Below, one piece after another: positions 25,911 to 37,074 of a stretch of DNA of 64,000 bases (the stretch's first letter is position 1; every line of letters starts with the position of its first letter). Under the pieces are notes generated by a model. It saw only the letters and a program-made list of their open reading frames with translations. It was not told the origin of the DNA and did not search any database. Both the position numbers and the translations under genes were made by a program. Origin of the DNA: SAR86 cluster bacterium (lineage in GTDB: Bacteria; Pseudomonadota; Gammaproteobacteria; Magnimaribacterales; TMED112); the NCBI GenBank assembly GCA_023703535.1, contig CP097967.1, forward strand, positions 538,543 to 602,542, in the 5' to 3' direction.

Positions 25911-26869
25911 TAGTTATTATTTTTTAGATGTTCAACTAATGATTGACTTATTTCTTTTATAACTGGTTCATCTATTAAATGATACATTTCTTCAACAGGC
26001 AAAAATATGCTATTTGGAATCAGATCTGCAGTCTTTTTACCCTCTTCAAAAGGTATAAGTGGATCTAATTTGCCATGAATAACTAAAGTTGGAATATTGA
26101 TATTTTTGACCTCATTATATCTATCCTTATCAGCCAAGATAGCAATAAGCTGTCTTGAGAAACCTGTATCATTAGGGCTTCTATTTATATTACTAACTGC
26201 CTCTTTTCTAAATTCACCTTCATTAAATGAAGGATCATTTTTAGATGCCAGAATCTTATAAATTTTCAAAGACCTGTTTACCCTTTCATCCATTGATAAA
26301 TTTTTAAAAGATCTTGTTTCAATTAGTGATCTTAATTCGCCTTTAGGAGCAGTTTTTGCATCTGGAGCTTTAGCCATTGAAGAAATGAGCACATAGGAAA
26401 TAAATTTATCTTCGTTTGTCGAAACCATTCTTTGTGAAATCATACCTCCCATTGATTGAGCTATGAGATGAGATTTATCTATATCGAGGTGATCTAATAC
26501 AGCCATGCCATCATCTGCCATATCTGATAATGAATAGACCGATTTAATAGGAAGTCTTAGATAGAACTTTACATAATTCCAAATAAAATTTGGTTTCCCA
26601 AACTTTTCAAAACTTGTCGATAAGCCTATGTCTCTATTGTCGTAAACAATAGGTCTAAAGCCATTATCTATTAGTAGATTTATTAAACTTTTGGGCCAAA
26701 AGGTTAATTGTCCTCCTAAGCCTTGAACTAAAAGTACTGCTGGGGCATCTTTAGGTCCATAGTCTACATAAAAAATATTTACATCTTTATTTTTTGCATA
26801 ACCTTCTTCAGGAGCAGAAAATATCTCTAAAATGATAAAAAATAAAAGAAATATCTTAAATGTTTTCAT
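25907..26869 (-). CDS. Alpha/beta hydrolase
   Basis: A 320-residue hydrolase with an N-terminal hydrophobic signal (about 1-18, ending FSAPEEG), so probably exported. Core motifs: QGLGG oxyanion loop (about 49-53), YDNRDIG, nucleophile elbow AQSMGG (Ser about 137), HGKLDPLIP (Asp) and a final YHLIDEP (His). It resembles 3-oxoadipate enol-lactonase-like esterases; the substrate is unknown. Its 5' end lies in a 67-base tandem duplication, which separates it from the upstream membrane-protein gene with which it was probably coupled. Confidence 0.72.
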   Translation of the reverse strand: MKTFKIFLLFFIILEIFSAPEEGYAKNKDVNIFYVDYGPKDAPAVLLVQGLGGQLTFWPKSLINLLIDNGFRPIVYDNRDIGLSTSFEKFGKPNFIWNYVKFYLRLPIKSVYSLSDMADDGMAVLDHLDIDKSHLIAQSMGGMISQRMVSTNEDKFISYVLISSMAKAPDAKTAPKGELRSLIETRSFKNLSMDERVNRSLKIYKILASKNDPSFNEGEFRKEAVSNINRSPNDTGFSRQLIAILADKDRYNEVKNINIPTLVIHGKLDPLIPFEEGKKTADLIPNSIFLPVEEMYHLIDEPVIKEISQSLVEHLKNNNY

Positions 26870-26988
26870 TAGCTTAATCTTCTGATTTATTATTCAATCC
26901 TTTATTTCTGAAGTATCCATACTTAAATGTTTTCATTAGCTTAATCTTCTGATTTATTATTCAATCCTTTATTTCTGAAGTATCCATA
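26855..26988 (-). repeat. Perfect 67-bp tandem duplication
   Basis: 26855-26921 and 26922-26988 are identical over 67 bases. The unit holds the last 15 codons of the membrane-protein gene, its stop, and the first 5 codons of the hydrolase. The duplication thus creates a chimeric 20-codon ORF (26874-26936, minus) made of the hydrolase start joined to the membrane-protein end, whose stop is again 4 bases before the true hydrolase ATG. Confidence 0.95.
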
Positions 26989-27276
26989 GAAAAAAAGCAT
27001 CAATAGAAAGGTAAAAATCTGATTAAAAAATTCATTTATAAATAATATAGGCGTTGAAAAAAGCATTCCAAATGTTTCAATCATTGCTATTAAAGAATCA
27101 TAATTTAATGAAATATAAAAAATCACTATTAAGAAAAAAACAATATCTATAAAAGTAAATTTAATATTTGGATTATTTTTTGAAAGCACAATCACGTATT
27201 TACTAAATATTTTAGGATTTCTTAATTTGTAATCATTCTCTTTTTCTTTCAAAAATGTCTTTTTTATTTTGTTCAT
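26941..27276 (-). CDS. Small membrane protein next to an ECF sigma factor (possible anti-sigma)
   Basis: A 111-residue protein with a basic cytoplasmic N-terminus (about 1-38) and two hydrophobic segments (about 40-57 and 84-99), ending in a polar tail. No zinc-binding anti-sigma motif (HxxxCxxC) is visible. Its start overlaps the sigma-factor stop by 4 bases, the usual arrangement for sigma and anti-sigma. Function is therefore suggested by position only. The last codons lie in the tandem duplication. Confidence 0.5.
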   Translation of the reverse strand: MNKIKKTFLKEKENDYKLRNPKIFSKYVIVLSKNNPNIKFTFIDIVFFLIVIFYISLNYDSLIAMIETFGMLFSTPILFINEFFNQIFTFLLMLFFYGYFRNKGLNNKSED

Positions 27277-27758
27277 TTTAATTTATCTAAAGCCCTCTTA
27301 GTTATAGATTTAATGGTATTAATATTTAATTTCAAGGTTGATGCAATTTCTTCATTTTTTTGATCATATACATATTTTAAAGTCAGTATAACTCTCTCAT
27401 TTACGTTAAGATTTTTTATTATTTTATAAAAATCATTTGATGTATTACTTTCCTCAACTGCAATATCATTTACCTCATCAAGTATATACTTACTCTCTTT
27501 TTTTATTTCTGATTTAAAACAATTAACTGCAATGGAAATTAGCCAGTTTTTAAAATTTTTTTTCTGATCATAAGAATTTAGGTATTTTAAAGCTCGTAAA
27601 AAACTTAATTGTGTTAAATCTTCTGAAAAATCTACATTACCAGATGTTAATCTCATCATTATCGAGAAAATGTAATTGTTATAGCGTGTAATTAACGGTT
27701 CAAAATATTCATTGCCATCTGAAAGAGTTTTCTTAACAATATCTAGATCTGAATGCAT
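27273..27758 (-). CDS. ECF-type RNA polymerase sigma factor
   Basis: A 161-residue group IV sigma factor. Region 2 spans about 10-75 (RYNNYIFSIMMRL then EDLTQLSFLRALKYL and KNFKNWLISIAVN); region 4 spans about 108-158 (LNVNERVILTLKYV and a helix-turn-helix with EEIASTLKLNINTIKSITKRAL). Regions 1.1 and 3 are absent, as in ECF factors. It lies between a DUF6249-like membrane protein (1 base upstream) and a small membrane protein. Which signal it answers cannot be read from the sequence. Confidence 0.82.
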   Translation of the reverse strand: MHSDLDIVKKTLSDGNEYFEPLITRYNNYIFSIMMRLTSGNVDFSEDLTQLSFLRALKYLNSYDQKKNFKNWLISIAVNCFKSEIKKESKYILDEVNDIAVEESNTSNDFYKIIKNLNVNERVILTLKYVYDQKNEEIASTLKLNINTIKSITKRALDKLK

Positions 27759-28271
27759 CTAAGCATTATCAACTTGATTGAATTTTTTGTAATAAGTAAC
27801 AGAGGCAAAAGTTCCTAAACCAATAAAAAATAATAGGATTCCAACTCCAGATAATGCATTTAGTATTTGAGAAAATATAAACCAACCTAAGAAAAATAAT
27901 CCAATACCTACTCCCATAGAGACAAATCCAAGTCCTGGAGAATCATCTTTTTTTCTATATCCAGGAAGGTTCTTAAGAATATTTTCGTCAATTTCTTTTC
28001 CACTTTTTAAAGAAATTTGGAGAGTCTCATGCAATAATTTTGCCTTTTTAGTTTCAAAATAGTGAACAATTAAAACTATCCAAATTGGCAAGCCAAATAA
28101 AATTACAACAAACAACAACCCTGTAAGATTATCTAAGAACCAGTTACCACCTGAGCTTGCAGGTACAGAAATTAGAGATGCAGTAGATTCACTATCTAGA
28201 CTATCGTTGACACTAATAAAGAATCTTAAAAAGCTGTCAATGTATTCTGTTATTAACTGTATTAATTCCAT
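27759..28271 (-). CDS. DUF6249-like membrane protein
   Basis: A 170-residue protein with a Ser-rich N-terminal part, one strong membrane segment (about 46-70), a polar cytoplasmic stretch with LHETLQISLKSGKEIDENIL, then two C-terminal helices (about 113-160). The middle stretch is typical of the DUF6249 family, which often accompanies ECF sigma factors. It is the first gene of the sigma operon and may take part in sensing. Confidence 0.55.
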   Translation of the reverse strand: MELIQLITEYIDSFLRFFISVNDSLDSESTASLISVPASSGGNWFLDNLTGLLFVVILFGLPIWIVLIVHYFETKKAKLLHETLQISLKSGKEIDENILKNLPGYRKKDDSPGLGFVSMGVGIGLFFLGWFIFSQILNALSGVGILLFFIGLGTFASVTYYKKFNQVDNA

Positions 28272-28317
28272 ATTTTTTTCCTACTCTCTTATACTTTATA
28301 AATAACAATAAAGTTGC

Positions 28318-29118
28318 ATGAATAAGTTTTTTAATTATACAGATGTAAAAGAATTAATACCAAAAAAACCACTTACAGCAAATAAGTATGATTTTGGAAA
28401 TATTTTGCTTATTGGTGGTGAGCCAGGATTTGAAGGAGCAATTATGTTATCAGCAGAATCAGCTTTAAAATCAGGCGCTGGAATTATAAACATCTTTAGC
28501 CTAAGCGGTAACGTTCAAAATATTCTTGAAAAAAGACCTGAATATATGGTTTTATCGAAAGTTGATGATTTAAAAAAGTTTTTAGAAAAGAAAATAACTA
28601 TTATTGCTGGCCCAGGTACAACCAATTACTCCAGACTCAATGAAATTTTGGAAATTATTTATAATGATGAAACTAATCTTATTCTAGATGCAGCTTGTAT
28701 TGAGATTGTTAAATCAAAAAAGTTTAGTAGTTTGCCAATAATTACCCCACATGAGGGAGAGGCAGCAAAACTGCTAGGAATTAATGTAGATGAAATTTCA
28801 AATAAACGTGAATATTATGCACAGAAAATCAGCGATAAATTTAGTGTTATTACTGTTTTAAAAGGCTACGAAACTATTATTACGGATGGTAATAAAATTT
28901 ATATCTGTAAAGATGGCGATTCTTCATTAGCCTTTGCTGGATCAGGGGATATTTTGGCAGGATTAATTGGAAGCTTTTTAGCACAAGGTGCTAAAAGAAT
29001 TGATAGTTGTTTATTAGGTGTATCTCTCCATGCCTACACAGCGACAAATTCAAAACTGAAAAGAGGATTAACAGCTAATGAGCTTATAGATTTAATAAGA
29101 AAAAATTTAAATCAGTAA
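28318..29118 (+). CDS. nnrD: ADP-dependent NAD(P)H-hydrate dehydratase
   Basis: Repairs hydrated NAD(P)H. The 266-residue ribokinase-like protein corresponds to the C-terminal half of E. coli YjeF/Nnr. It has NILLIGGEPGFEGA (about 28-41), KSGAGIINI, TPHEGEAAKLLG (about 148-159) and the ATP/ADP-site motif AGSGDILAGLIGSFLAQG (about 205-222). The epimerase half NnrE is absent from this gene. TATAAA at 28297-28302 lies 15 bases before the ATG and there is no clear Shine-Dalgarno. Its end overlaps the iron permease gene by 7 bases. Confidence 0.85.
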   Translation: MNKFFNYTDVKELIPKKPLTANKYDFGNILLIGGEPGFEGAIMLSAESALKSGAGIINIFSLSGNVQNILEKRPEYMVLSKVDDLKKFLEKKITIIAGPGTTNYSRLNEILEIIYNDETNLILDAACIEIVKSKKFSSLPIITPHEGEAAKLLGINVDEISNKREYYAQKISDKFSVITVLKGYETIITDGNKIYICKDGDSSLAFAGSGDILAGLIGSFLAQGAKRIDSCLLGVSLHAYTATNSKLKRGLTANELIDLIRKNLNQ

Positions 29119-29990
29119 TAAAACCTTCGCCAAAGGTTTAGACCATATACCAATGACATAATCCACATAACTAACTCTATGTAGTTTGGATTTGAGTTAT
29201 AACCAAAAAAACCTTTAAGAAAAACGCCTATGCTTCCACTGTCATGGAGCACATGAGTGTATAGTTTTTTCTTTTCATCATATGAGTAGAAAGAGGATGA
29301 GTCGCCCTCCTCTAGTTGAGTTTTTGGTTTTAAAATATCCCATGGTCTGGATATATTGTCTTTATTTAATTGATTTGATTTAACAAGATAAGATTCAACT
29401 TCGTGTGTGCCATATGCAACCATGCCTGAAGCAAGAAAAACTAATAACAAAGTTGTGCCTTGAAAAAATCTTTTTAAGTTAATTCTTTTACCTTGTACAA
29501 CAACTAAATATCCAAGCAAAATTGCTAGAGCTGCACCAACAATAAATCCTACATAAGAGAATGATTCTGTAATAGAAAAGCTCGAAATCAAAAATACAAC
29601 TGTTTCGAAACCCTCTCTTAAAATAGCAAAGAAAGTAACAAAAAAGACACCCCATGACGAAATTTTTACTGCAGTCATAGTTTGACCTTCTAGAACTTTA
29701 CGATCGCTTACATGTTTAGAAAGCCAAAAGACAACATACCAGATTAAGCCCGCTGTGATATACATAAAAATAGCTTCAAATAATGCCATTGAGGAATTGT
29801 TGCCTAATGCATCTTTTAAAGATATAACTACATATGCGACGCCCAGACTAGCTACAATCGAAGCTGCAACACCTAACCATAATTTTTGTATAGCGTCTCT
29901 TAAATTAGATTTTGCAAGGATTGTATATATGATTCCAACAATTAAGGAAGCCTCTAAACACTCTCTAAAAACTATTATGAATTCGTTCAT
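29112..29990 (-). CDS. FTR1-family iron permease (EfeU-like)
   Basis: A 292-residue inner-membrane iron permease with about seven helices. Both REXXE iron-binding motifs of the family are present: RECLE in IVFRECLEASL (about 9-13) and REGFE in ILREGFETVVFL (about 121-125). No EfeO or EfeB gene is adjacent, so its partner protein is elsewhere or absent. A perfect Fur palindrome lies 13 bases before the ATG and covers the promoter, which predicts expression under iron limitation. Confidence 0.82.
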   Translation of the reverse strand: MNEFIIVFRECLEASLIVGIIYTILAKSNLRDAIQKLWLGVAASIVASLGVAYVVISLKDALGNNSSMALFEAIFMYITAGLIWYVVFWLSKHVSDRKVLEGQTMTAVKISSWGVFFVTFFAILREGFETVVFLISSFSITESFSYVGFIVGAALAILLGYLVVVQGKRINLKRFFQGTTLLLVFLASGMVAYGTHEVESYLVKSNQLNKDNISRPWDILKPKTQLEEGDSSSFYSYDEKKKLYTHVLHDSGSIGVFLKGFFGYNSNPNYIELVMWIMSLVYGLNLWRRFYY

Positions 29991-30002
29991 CTACAAATAT
30001 TC

Positions 30003-30023
30003 TAATGAGAATGATTCTCATTA
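30003..30023 (-). promoter_or_regulatory. Perfect Fur-box palindrome before the iron permease
   Basis: TAATGAGAAT-G-ATTCTCATTA is a perfect 21-base inverted repeat centred on 30013. A minus-strand -10 element TAGAAT (29999-30004) touches it and ends 8 bases before the ATG at 29990, so Fur would occlude the promoter of a nearly leaderless mRNA. Confidence 0.85.
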
Positions 30024-30082
30024 ACAACTCTAAATCCTAAATTAAATACAAAAAAGTGTCCAAAAGAAAAATGCCTTTAAAA

Positions 30083-30158
<76 letters not shown>

Positions 30159-30198
30159 ACATTCGTAATTATATTAGCAAAAATAAGTTTTTAAAGTC

Positions 30199-30939
30199 TT
30201 ATTTTTTCTTATGAATTTTCTTTTCAATTCCACCCAAAAATCCTCTTAAAAAATTTACTTCCATTTCATCTAACCCTAACCTTCGAAATAATCTCTTTAT
30301 TCTTGATTCAATCTGTCTAGGATTGCCCTTGTTAAAAACTTCCAGGTCTTCAGAAATAGATAAAAAATGATCTATTAGATTGGTAACATGTTCATGCTTT
30401 GCAATAGGAACATCCCAATAATCATTCTTACTAACTTTTTTAGGTTTATGATAATCAAGAAATAGCTTATAACAGACAATTTGTACTGACATAGCTAGAT
30501 TTAATACTGGATATTTTTTATCAGTTTCTATAGTCATGTGAATATTACTTTTTTGTAATTCATCATTTGTTAGTCCCCTATCCTCTCTTCCAAATAAAAT
30601 AGAAATTTTTTTATTTTTCTTTATTTCACTGATTAATGTTGGAGATAAATCGCTTAAAGGGTCTGTTGGCCATGGGACTTTTCTTTGTCTTGATGATGTT
30701 GCAACAACTACCTCAGACCCTTTTAACGCTTCATCAAGTGAGTTAAAAATTTTTATTTTATCAATCAAATCAGCAGCATTTGCCGATAAAGCTTTAACTT
30801 CTTCAAAATTAATTTTTTTTGGGTTTATTAAACATAAGTTACTGAAACCCATATTTTTCATAGCTCTTAAGGTAGACCCAATATTTCCTGAACTTGTTGT
30901 TTCTATGAGAATTATTTTGACTTGATTACTTAAACTCAT
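30199..30939 (-). CDS. trmJ: tRNA (cytidine/uridine-2'-O-)-methyltransferase
   Basis: SPOUT methyltransferase that modifies Nm32 in tRNA; 246 residues. It shows IILIETTSSGNIGSTLRAM (about 9-27), ATSSRQRKVPWP, LFGREDRGLTNDEL (about 114-127) and the SAM-knot segment LNLAMSVQIVCYKL (about 145-158). It is divergent from suhB with 12 bases between starts, as in E. coli. Confidence 0.88.
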   Translation of the reverse strand: MSLSNQVKIILIETTSSGNIGSTLRAMKNMGFSNLCLINPKKINFEEVKALSANAADLIDKIKIFNSLDEALKGSEVVVATSSRQRKVPWPTDPLSDLSPTLISEIKKNKKISILFGREDRGLTNDELQKSNIHMTIETDKKYPVLNLAMSVQIVCYKLFLDYHKPKKVSKNDYWDVPIAKHEHVTNLIDHFLSISEDLEVFNKGNPRQIESRIKRLFRRLGLDEMEVNFLRGFLGGIEKKIHKKK

Positions 30940-30941
30940 AA

Positions 30942-30947
30942 TATAGT
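30942..30947 (+). promoter_or_regulatory. -10 element of suhB
   Basis: TATAGT ends 4 bases before the suhB ATG at 30952; TTGACT lies at 30917-30922 with a 19-base spacer inside trmJ. The mRNA would start at the initiation codon. Confidence 0.45.
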
Positions 30948-30951
30948 TGTT

Positions 30952-31758
30952 ATGTCATTACCTCCAATTTTAAATCGAGCACTAAAGGCTGCATATGATG
31001 GTGCAAATGAAATAATACACTTTAGTAAAAGGATTGATAATGTAAAAGTCATAAACAAAGGAATAAATGACATAACAACGAATATTGAACCATTTATTGA
31101 AGAAAAAGTTTTTGAATCATTAAGAAAATATTATCCTGAATTTAATTTCTTTGGTGAAGAATCAGGTACAGATGGAATAGAAAAATCTGATTCATACTGG
31201 CTTTTAGATCCTTTAGACGGGACTAGAAATTTTATTCATCAATATCCACATTATTCTCTTTCCCTTGCATGCGTTTGTGAAGGAAAAGTGGTCTGTGCCG
31301 TAATTATTGATCCAGTAAGAAATGAAGTTTTTTGTGCAGGTAAAGATACTGGAGCCTTACTTAATAATAGAAGAATTAGAGCAAGTAAAAAGGAAGGCTT
31401 AAGCAATGCATTACTTTCTAATTCAAGCCATTTCAACAAAAAGCATAGTTACAAGTACGAATTGCTTAAAACTTTTGGAGAGCTTAATAAATATAATATA
31501 TCTATTAGAAAATCAGGTTGTGTATCTTTAGACTTAGTATACGTTGCAGCAGGACGATTAGACGGCTTCTGGGGAAATGGTCTTGAAAAATGGGACCGTT
31601 TTGGTGGTTTATTTATTGGTCAAGCAGCTGGATGTTTGACTACAAGCTTTGATGGTGTTCCTGATAACTTTGATTCAGACCATATAATAATATCTACACC
31701 AAAATGTTTTAAAGATCTCTCCAAATGTGTTGTAACTGGATTTCAATCCATTGAATAG
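30952..31758 (+). CDS. suhB: Inositol monophosphatase-family protein
   Basis: A 268-residue Mg-dependent phosphatase. Metal motifs are FFGEESG (about 64-70), LDPLDGTRNFIHQYP (about 82-96) and a C-terminal WDRFGG in place of the common WDxAAG. In E. coli SuhB also joins rRNA antitermination complexes with NusA. Its 3' end overlaps secF by 16 bases on the opposite strand. Confidence 0.85.
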   Translation: MSLPPILNRALKAAYDGANEIIHFSKRIDNVKVINKGINDITTNIEPFIEEKVFESLRKYYPEFNFFGEESGTDGIEKSDSYWLLDPLDGTRNFIHQYPHYSLSLACVCEGKVVCAVIIDPVRNEVFCAGKDTGALLNNRRIRASKKEGLSNALLSNSSHFNKKHSYKYELLKTFGELNKYNISIRKSGCVSLDLVYVAAGRLDGFWGNGLEKWDRFGGLFIGQAAGCLTTSFDGVPDNFDSDHIIISTPKCFKDLSKCVVTGFQSIE

Positions 31759-32654
31759 GACTCTTCAGGTTCATTTGAAGTCTTTTCCATGTCTTTTTTA
31801 GTTAAATTTGTAAGAAGAAGGATTTTTACTACTATAAAAATAGACGAATAAGAACCGACTACAACCCCCATAGCAAGCGCAAGACTAAAGTTTTTTAAAG
31901 CCTCTCCTCCAGCAATTAAAAGTGCAACTAAAACAAGAAGTGTTGTAAAAGAGGTAACTATTGTTCTCAAAAATACTTGATTCAAAGATAGGTTTATAAG
32001 TGTGTCACTACTACCATGTTTATTTTTATCAACAAAGTTTTCTCTTATTCTGTCGGATACAACTATCGAGTCATTCAAAGAGTACCCTACTACAGCTAAT
32101 AATGCTGCAAGCACTGATAAATCAAAGACTAAGTTGAATATTGAGAATATTCCCAAAATGATCAACACATCATGCACCAGAGCAGCTATTGCACCATATC
32201 CAAATTTTATTTGAAATCTAAATATTACATAAACAAGAATAACTAATATTGCAACAAGAATTGCTATGCCACCTTTATCTCTAAGCTCCTCTCCTATCTG
32301 GGGAAATATTGTTTCACTTTTTGTTACTTCGCCAAGATAATTATCATTTTTAAGCTGTTCTACAACAGTTTGAGCATTAATATTTAGATCTTCATCACTT
32401 TGAAATTTAATCAAAACATTGTCATCACTGCCAAAATTAAGAACAACAAAATTTGAGTTCTCAATTTTAGAAATGCTTGAACGTATTCTTTCAAGATCAG
32501 CTTTTTGTTCATACTTAATTTCGAGGGACACTCCACCAGTAAAATCTAATCCAAGCGTAAGACCCTTAAATAGCATTGAAAGTACTGAGATTAAAATAAG
32601 AACCGAGGATATAATCATTCCTAAGTTATTAAATTTTGTAAAAGGAATATTCAT
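31743..32654 (-). CDS. secF: Protein translocase subunit SecF
   Basis: Inner-membrane RND-like subunit that works with SecD to drive late steps of protein export; 303 residues with six helices. It has LGLDFTGGVSLEI (about 30-42), a periplasmic P4-like domain, and the late motif VVGYSLNDSIVVSDRIREN (about 188-206). It shares one base with secD (TAATG). Confidence 0.92.
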   Translation of the reverse strand: MNIPFTKFNNLGMIISSVLILISVLSMLFKGLTLGLDFTGGVSLEIKYEQKADLERIRSSISKIENSNFVVLNFGSDDNVLIKFQSDEDLNINAQTVVEQLKNDNYLGEVTKSETIFPQIGEELRDKGGIAILVAILVILVYVIFRFQIKFGYGAIAALVHDVLIILGIFSIFNLVFDLSVLAALLAVVGYSLNDSIVVSDRIRENFVDKNKHGSSDTLINLSLNQVFLRTIVTSFTTLLVLVALLIAGGEALKNFSLALAMGVVVGSYSSIFIVVKILLLTNLTKKDMEKTSNEPEESYSMD

Positions 32655-34492
32655 TAGATATTTAATCTCTCCACTTTACGATAACCGTACATAATATTAA
32701 CTATCCCTCTAGTAACTAAGATTGCAGTAAAGATTGATGTCACTATTCCAATGCTTAAAGTTATAGCGAATCCTTTTATTGGTCCTGTCCCTATAGCATA
32801 AAGAATAAGGGCTACTAATAAGGTAGTAATATTTGCATCCATAATTGTTCCAAATGCTTTTGAAAATCCATTTTTTATTGCCAACTGAACTTCACTATTT
32901 GAGCGTATTTCTTCCGATATTCTTGCAAAGATTAAAACATTTGCATCAACTGCCATGCCTACAGTAAGTACAATTCCAGCTATTCCAGGCAGCGTCAAAG
33001 TTGCTCCAATTAGCGACATTACCGCAGTAATTAATACTAAATTAAAAATTAATGCAAAATTGGCAGCTATTCCAAATAACCTATATCTAATCAGCATAAA
33101 GATAAAAACAAGAATAAATCCAATAATTACTGAATTAAGTCCTTTTGTTATATTTTCTTGACCTAGTGTGGGTCCAATTGTTTGTTCTTCTACAAATTTC
33201 ATTGGAGCAGCTAGTGCCCCTGCTCGTAAAAGTAAGGCTAAATCACTCGCCTCATATGAATTAGATAATCCAGTAATTCTAAAACTAGTGCCTAAAACAT
33301 CTTGTATAGTCGCATTACTAATTATTGATTTTTCTACATATGATTCTTGCAATACCTCATTGTTTTCATCAAAAAAGGTTTTTGTTTTTTCTTCTATTAA
33401 TAAAACTCCTAACCTTCTTCCTATGTTATCTTTTGTTGCTTCTTGCATGGCCCTGCCACCAGAGATGTCTAAAGATATGTTTACTTGGGGCCTGCCGTTT
33501 TCATCAAAACTGCTTTGAGCATTGGTAACACTATCACCAGATAAAATTATTTTCTTTTCAAGAAAAGCTGAACTCGAGGGCTGATTTTTATAAAAGAATT
33601 TATCTTTTCTCAGAAAAGATGCATTAGATTTTGCTTCTAATCTAAATTCTAAATTAGCAGTCTTTCCAATTATTTTCTTAGCAGAAGCAGAATCTTGCAC
33701 TCCTGGAAGTTCTACTACTATTCTGCTTTTTCCCTCTCTCTGAACTATAGGTTCTGAGACACCAAGCTCATTAACCCTATTTCTCAATGCTACTAAGTTC
33801 TGATCTACTGCATAATCGACTATCTCAGCTAAATAGTTTGATGTGTACCTTAGATTGATAGAATTTCCGTTTTGAATTAAATCATATTTTGAGCCGCTAA
33901 CTGAAAAATTATTTTGATCTAAATAATTTTTAGCTTCAGTTACGTCATTTGCACTGGTGAAATTAAGCCTTATTTCGTCGCTGGAGCTTTTATAGTTTGA
34001 ATTTATTCCTCTTTTTGAGAATTCTTCAAGAAGACTTGCTCCTTCTGACGAAAGCCTCTCTGTTGAGTATCTCTCTGTATCAACCTCCAGAAGAAAATGA
34101 ACACCTCCTGCTAAATCTAACCCTAAGTTTAGGGGCTTACCACCCAGATCTTTTAACCAATTTGGAGTGGTTGCAACAGAATTTAAGGCAATTATAAATT
34201 CTCCTTTGGAGTAGTCTGCAATCAGCCTTCTTGCAGTAAGCTGATCATTAACAGATTGGAGAGTTATTTGTAATGCATTGTCTATATTTTCAATCTTATC
34301 TACAAAGACATTATTTTTTTTTAGTAATTTTTCAATTTCTTCTTTAATAGATGTGTCGAAAAATATTGAAGAGTTGCTAGATGCTACTTGTAAGGCAGGA
34401 TTAGTAGGGAAAAAATTTGGTAGGGAAAAAATTATCCCAACAACTAACACAGTTGAGATTAAAAAATTTTGCCAAATTTTAAAACGATTCAC
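32654..34492 (-). CDS. secD: Protein translocase subunit SecD
   Basis: A 612-residue RND-type export factor, normal length. It has TM1 at about 10-30, LGLDLAGGVHFLLEVD (about 112-127), a large periplasmic region with NRVNELGVSEPIVQREG and VELPGVQD, and a C-terminal block of five helices with VGMAVDANVLIFARISEE (about 512-529). It overlaps yajC by 4 bases. Confidence 0.92.
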   Translation of the reverse strand: MNRFKIWQNFLISTVLVVGIIFSLPNFFPTNPALQVASSNSSIFFDTSIKEEIEKLLKKNNVFVDKIENIDNALQITLQSVNDQLTARRLIADYSKGEFIIALNSVATTPNWLKDLGGKPLNLGLDLAGGVHFLLEVDTERYSTERLSSEGASLLEEFSKRGINSNYKSSSDEIRLNFTSANDVTEAKNYLDQNNFSVSGSKYDLIQNGNSINLRYTSNYLAEIVDYAVDQNLVALRNRVNELGVSEPIVQREGKSRIVVELPGVQDSASAKKIIGKTANLEFRLEAKSNASFLRKDKFFYKNQPSSSAFLEKKIILSGDSVTNAQSSFDENGRPQVNISLDISGGRAMQEATKDNIGRRLGVLLIEEKTKTFFDENNEVLQESYVEKSIISNATIQDVLGTSFRITGLSNSYEASDLALLLRAGALAAPMKFVEEQTIGPTLGQENITKGLNSVIIGFILVFIFMLIRYRLFGIAANFALIFNLVLITAVMSLIGATLTLPGIAGIVLTVGMAVDANVLIFARISEEIRSNSEVQLAIKNGFSKAFGTIMDANITTLLVALILYAIGTGPIKGFAITLSIGIVTSIFTAILVTRGIVNIMYGYRKVERLNI

Positions 34493-34791
34493 TGTGTCTC
34501 AATATTATTAATAGTACCTTTGGGGAGCAAAGAAGAAATAAACTCTTTTTGCATATTAATTGTTACATTATCTCCCAGTTTTATTAACACATATCTATCT
34601 TTTACATTTTCAATTTTTCCTACAATTCCAGAAGAAGTCATTACTTCATCGCCTTTCTTTAGTGCTGCGACTAATGCATCATGCTCTTTTTTTCTCTTTT
34701 GTTGCGGTCTAATTGTCATGAAATAAACAAATAAAAAAAAGAACAATAACATTAAAAATGGAAAGAATGTTGGTGCTGTTGCTTCGTTCAT
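34489..34791 (-). CDS. yajC: Sec translocon accessory subunit YajC
   Basis: A 100-residue single-pass membrane protein. The helix (about 9-26) is followed by the conserved IRPQQKRKKEH (about 27-37), and the soluble part contains GDEVMTSSGIVGKI (about 47-60). It stands in the usual place between tgt and secD. Confidence 0.9.
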   Translation of the reverse strand: MNEATAPTFFPFLMLLFFFLFVYFMTIRPQQKRKKEHDALVAALKKGDEVMTSSGIVGKIENVKDRYVLIKLGDNVTINMQKEFISSLLPKGTINNIETQ

Positions 34792-34799
34792 TAGTTATC

Positions 34800-36952
<2,153 letters not shown>

Positions 36953-36974
36953 AGGATGTATGATAGCAATTTAT

Positions 36975-37059
36975 GGGGATGTGGTGGAATTGGTAGACAC
37001 GTGCGACTCAAACTCGCATGCTGAAAAGCGTAACGGTTCAAGTCCGTTCATCCCTACCA
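36975..37059 (+). tRNA. tRNA-Leu(CAA)
   Basis: An 85-base class II tRNA with encoded CCA. The anticodon stem TGCGA/TCGCA holds the loop CTCAAAC (anticodon CAA, reads UUG); there is a long variable arm and a canonical T arm. The acceptor pairs GGGGATG with CATCCCT, with a G-U first pair. Confidence 0.95.
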
Positions 37060-37074
37060 TAACTTAAAGGTTTT

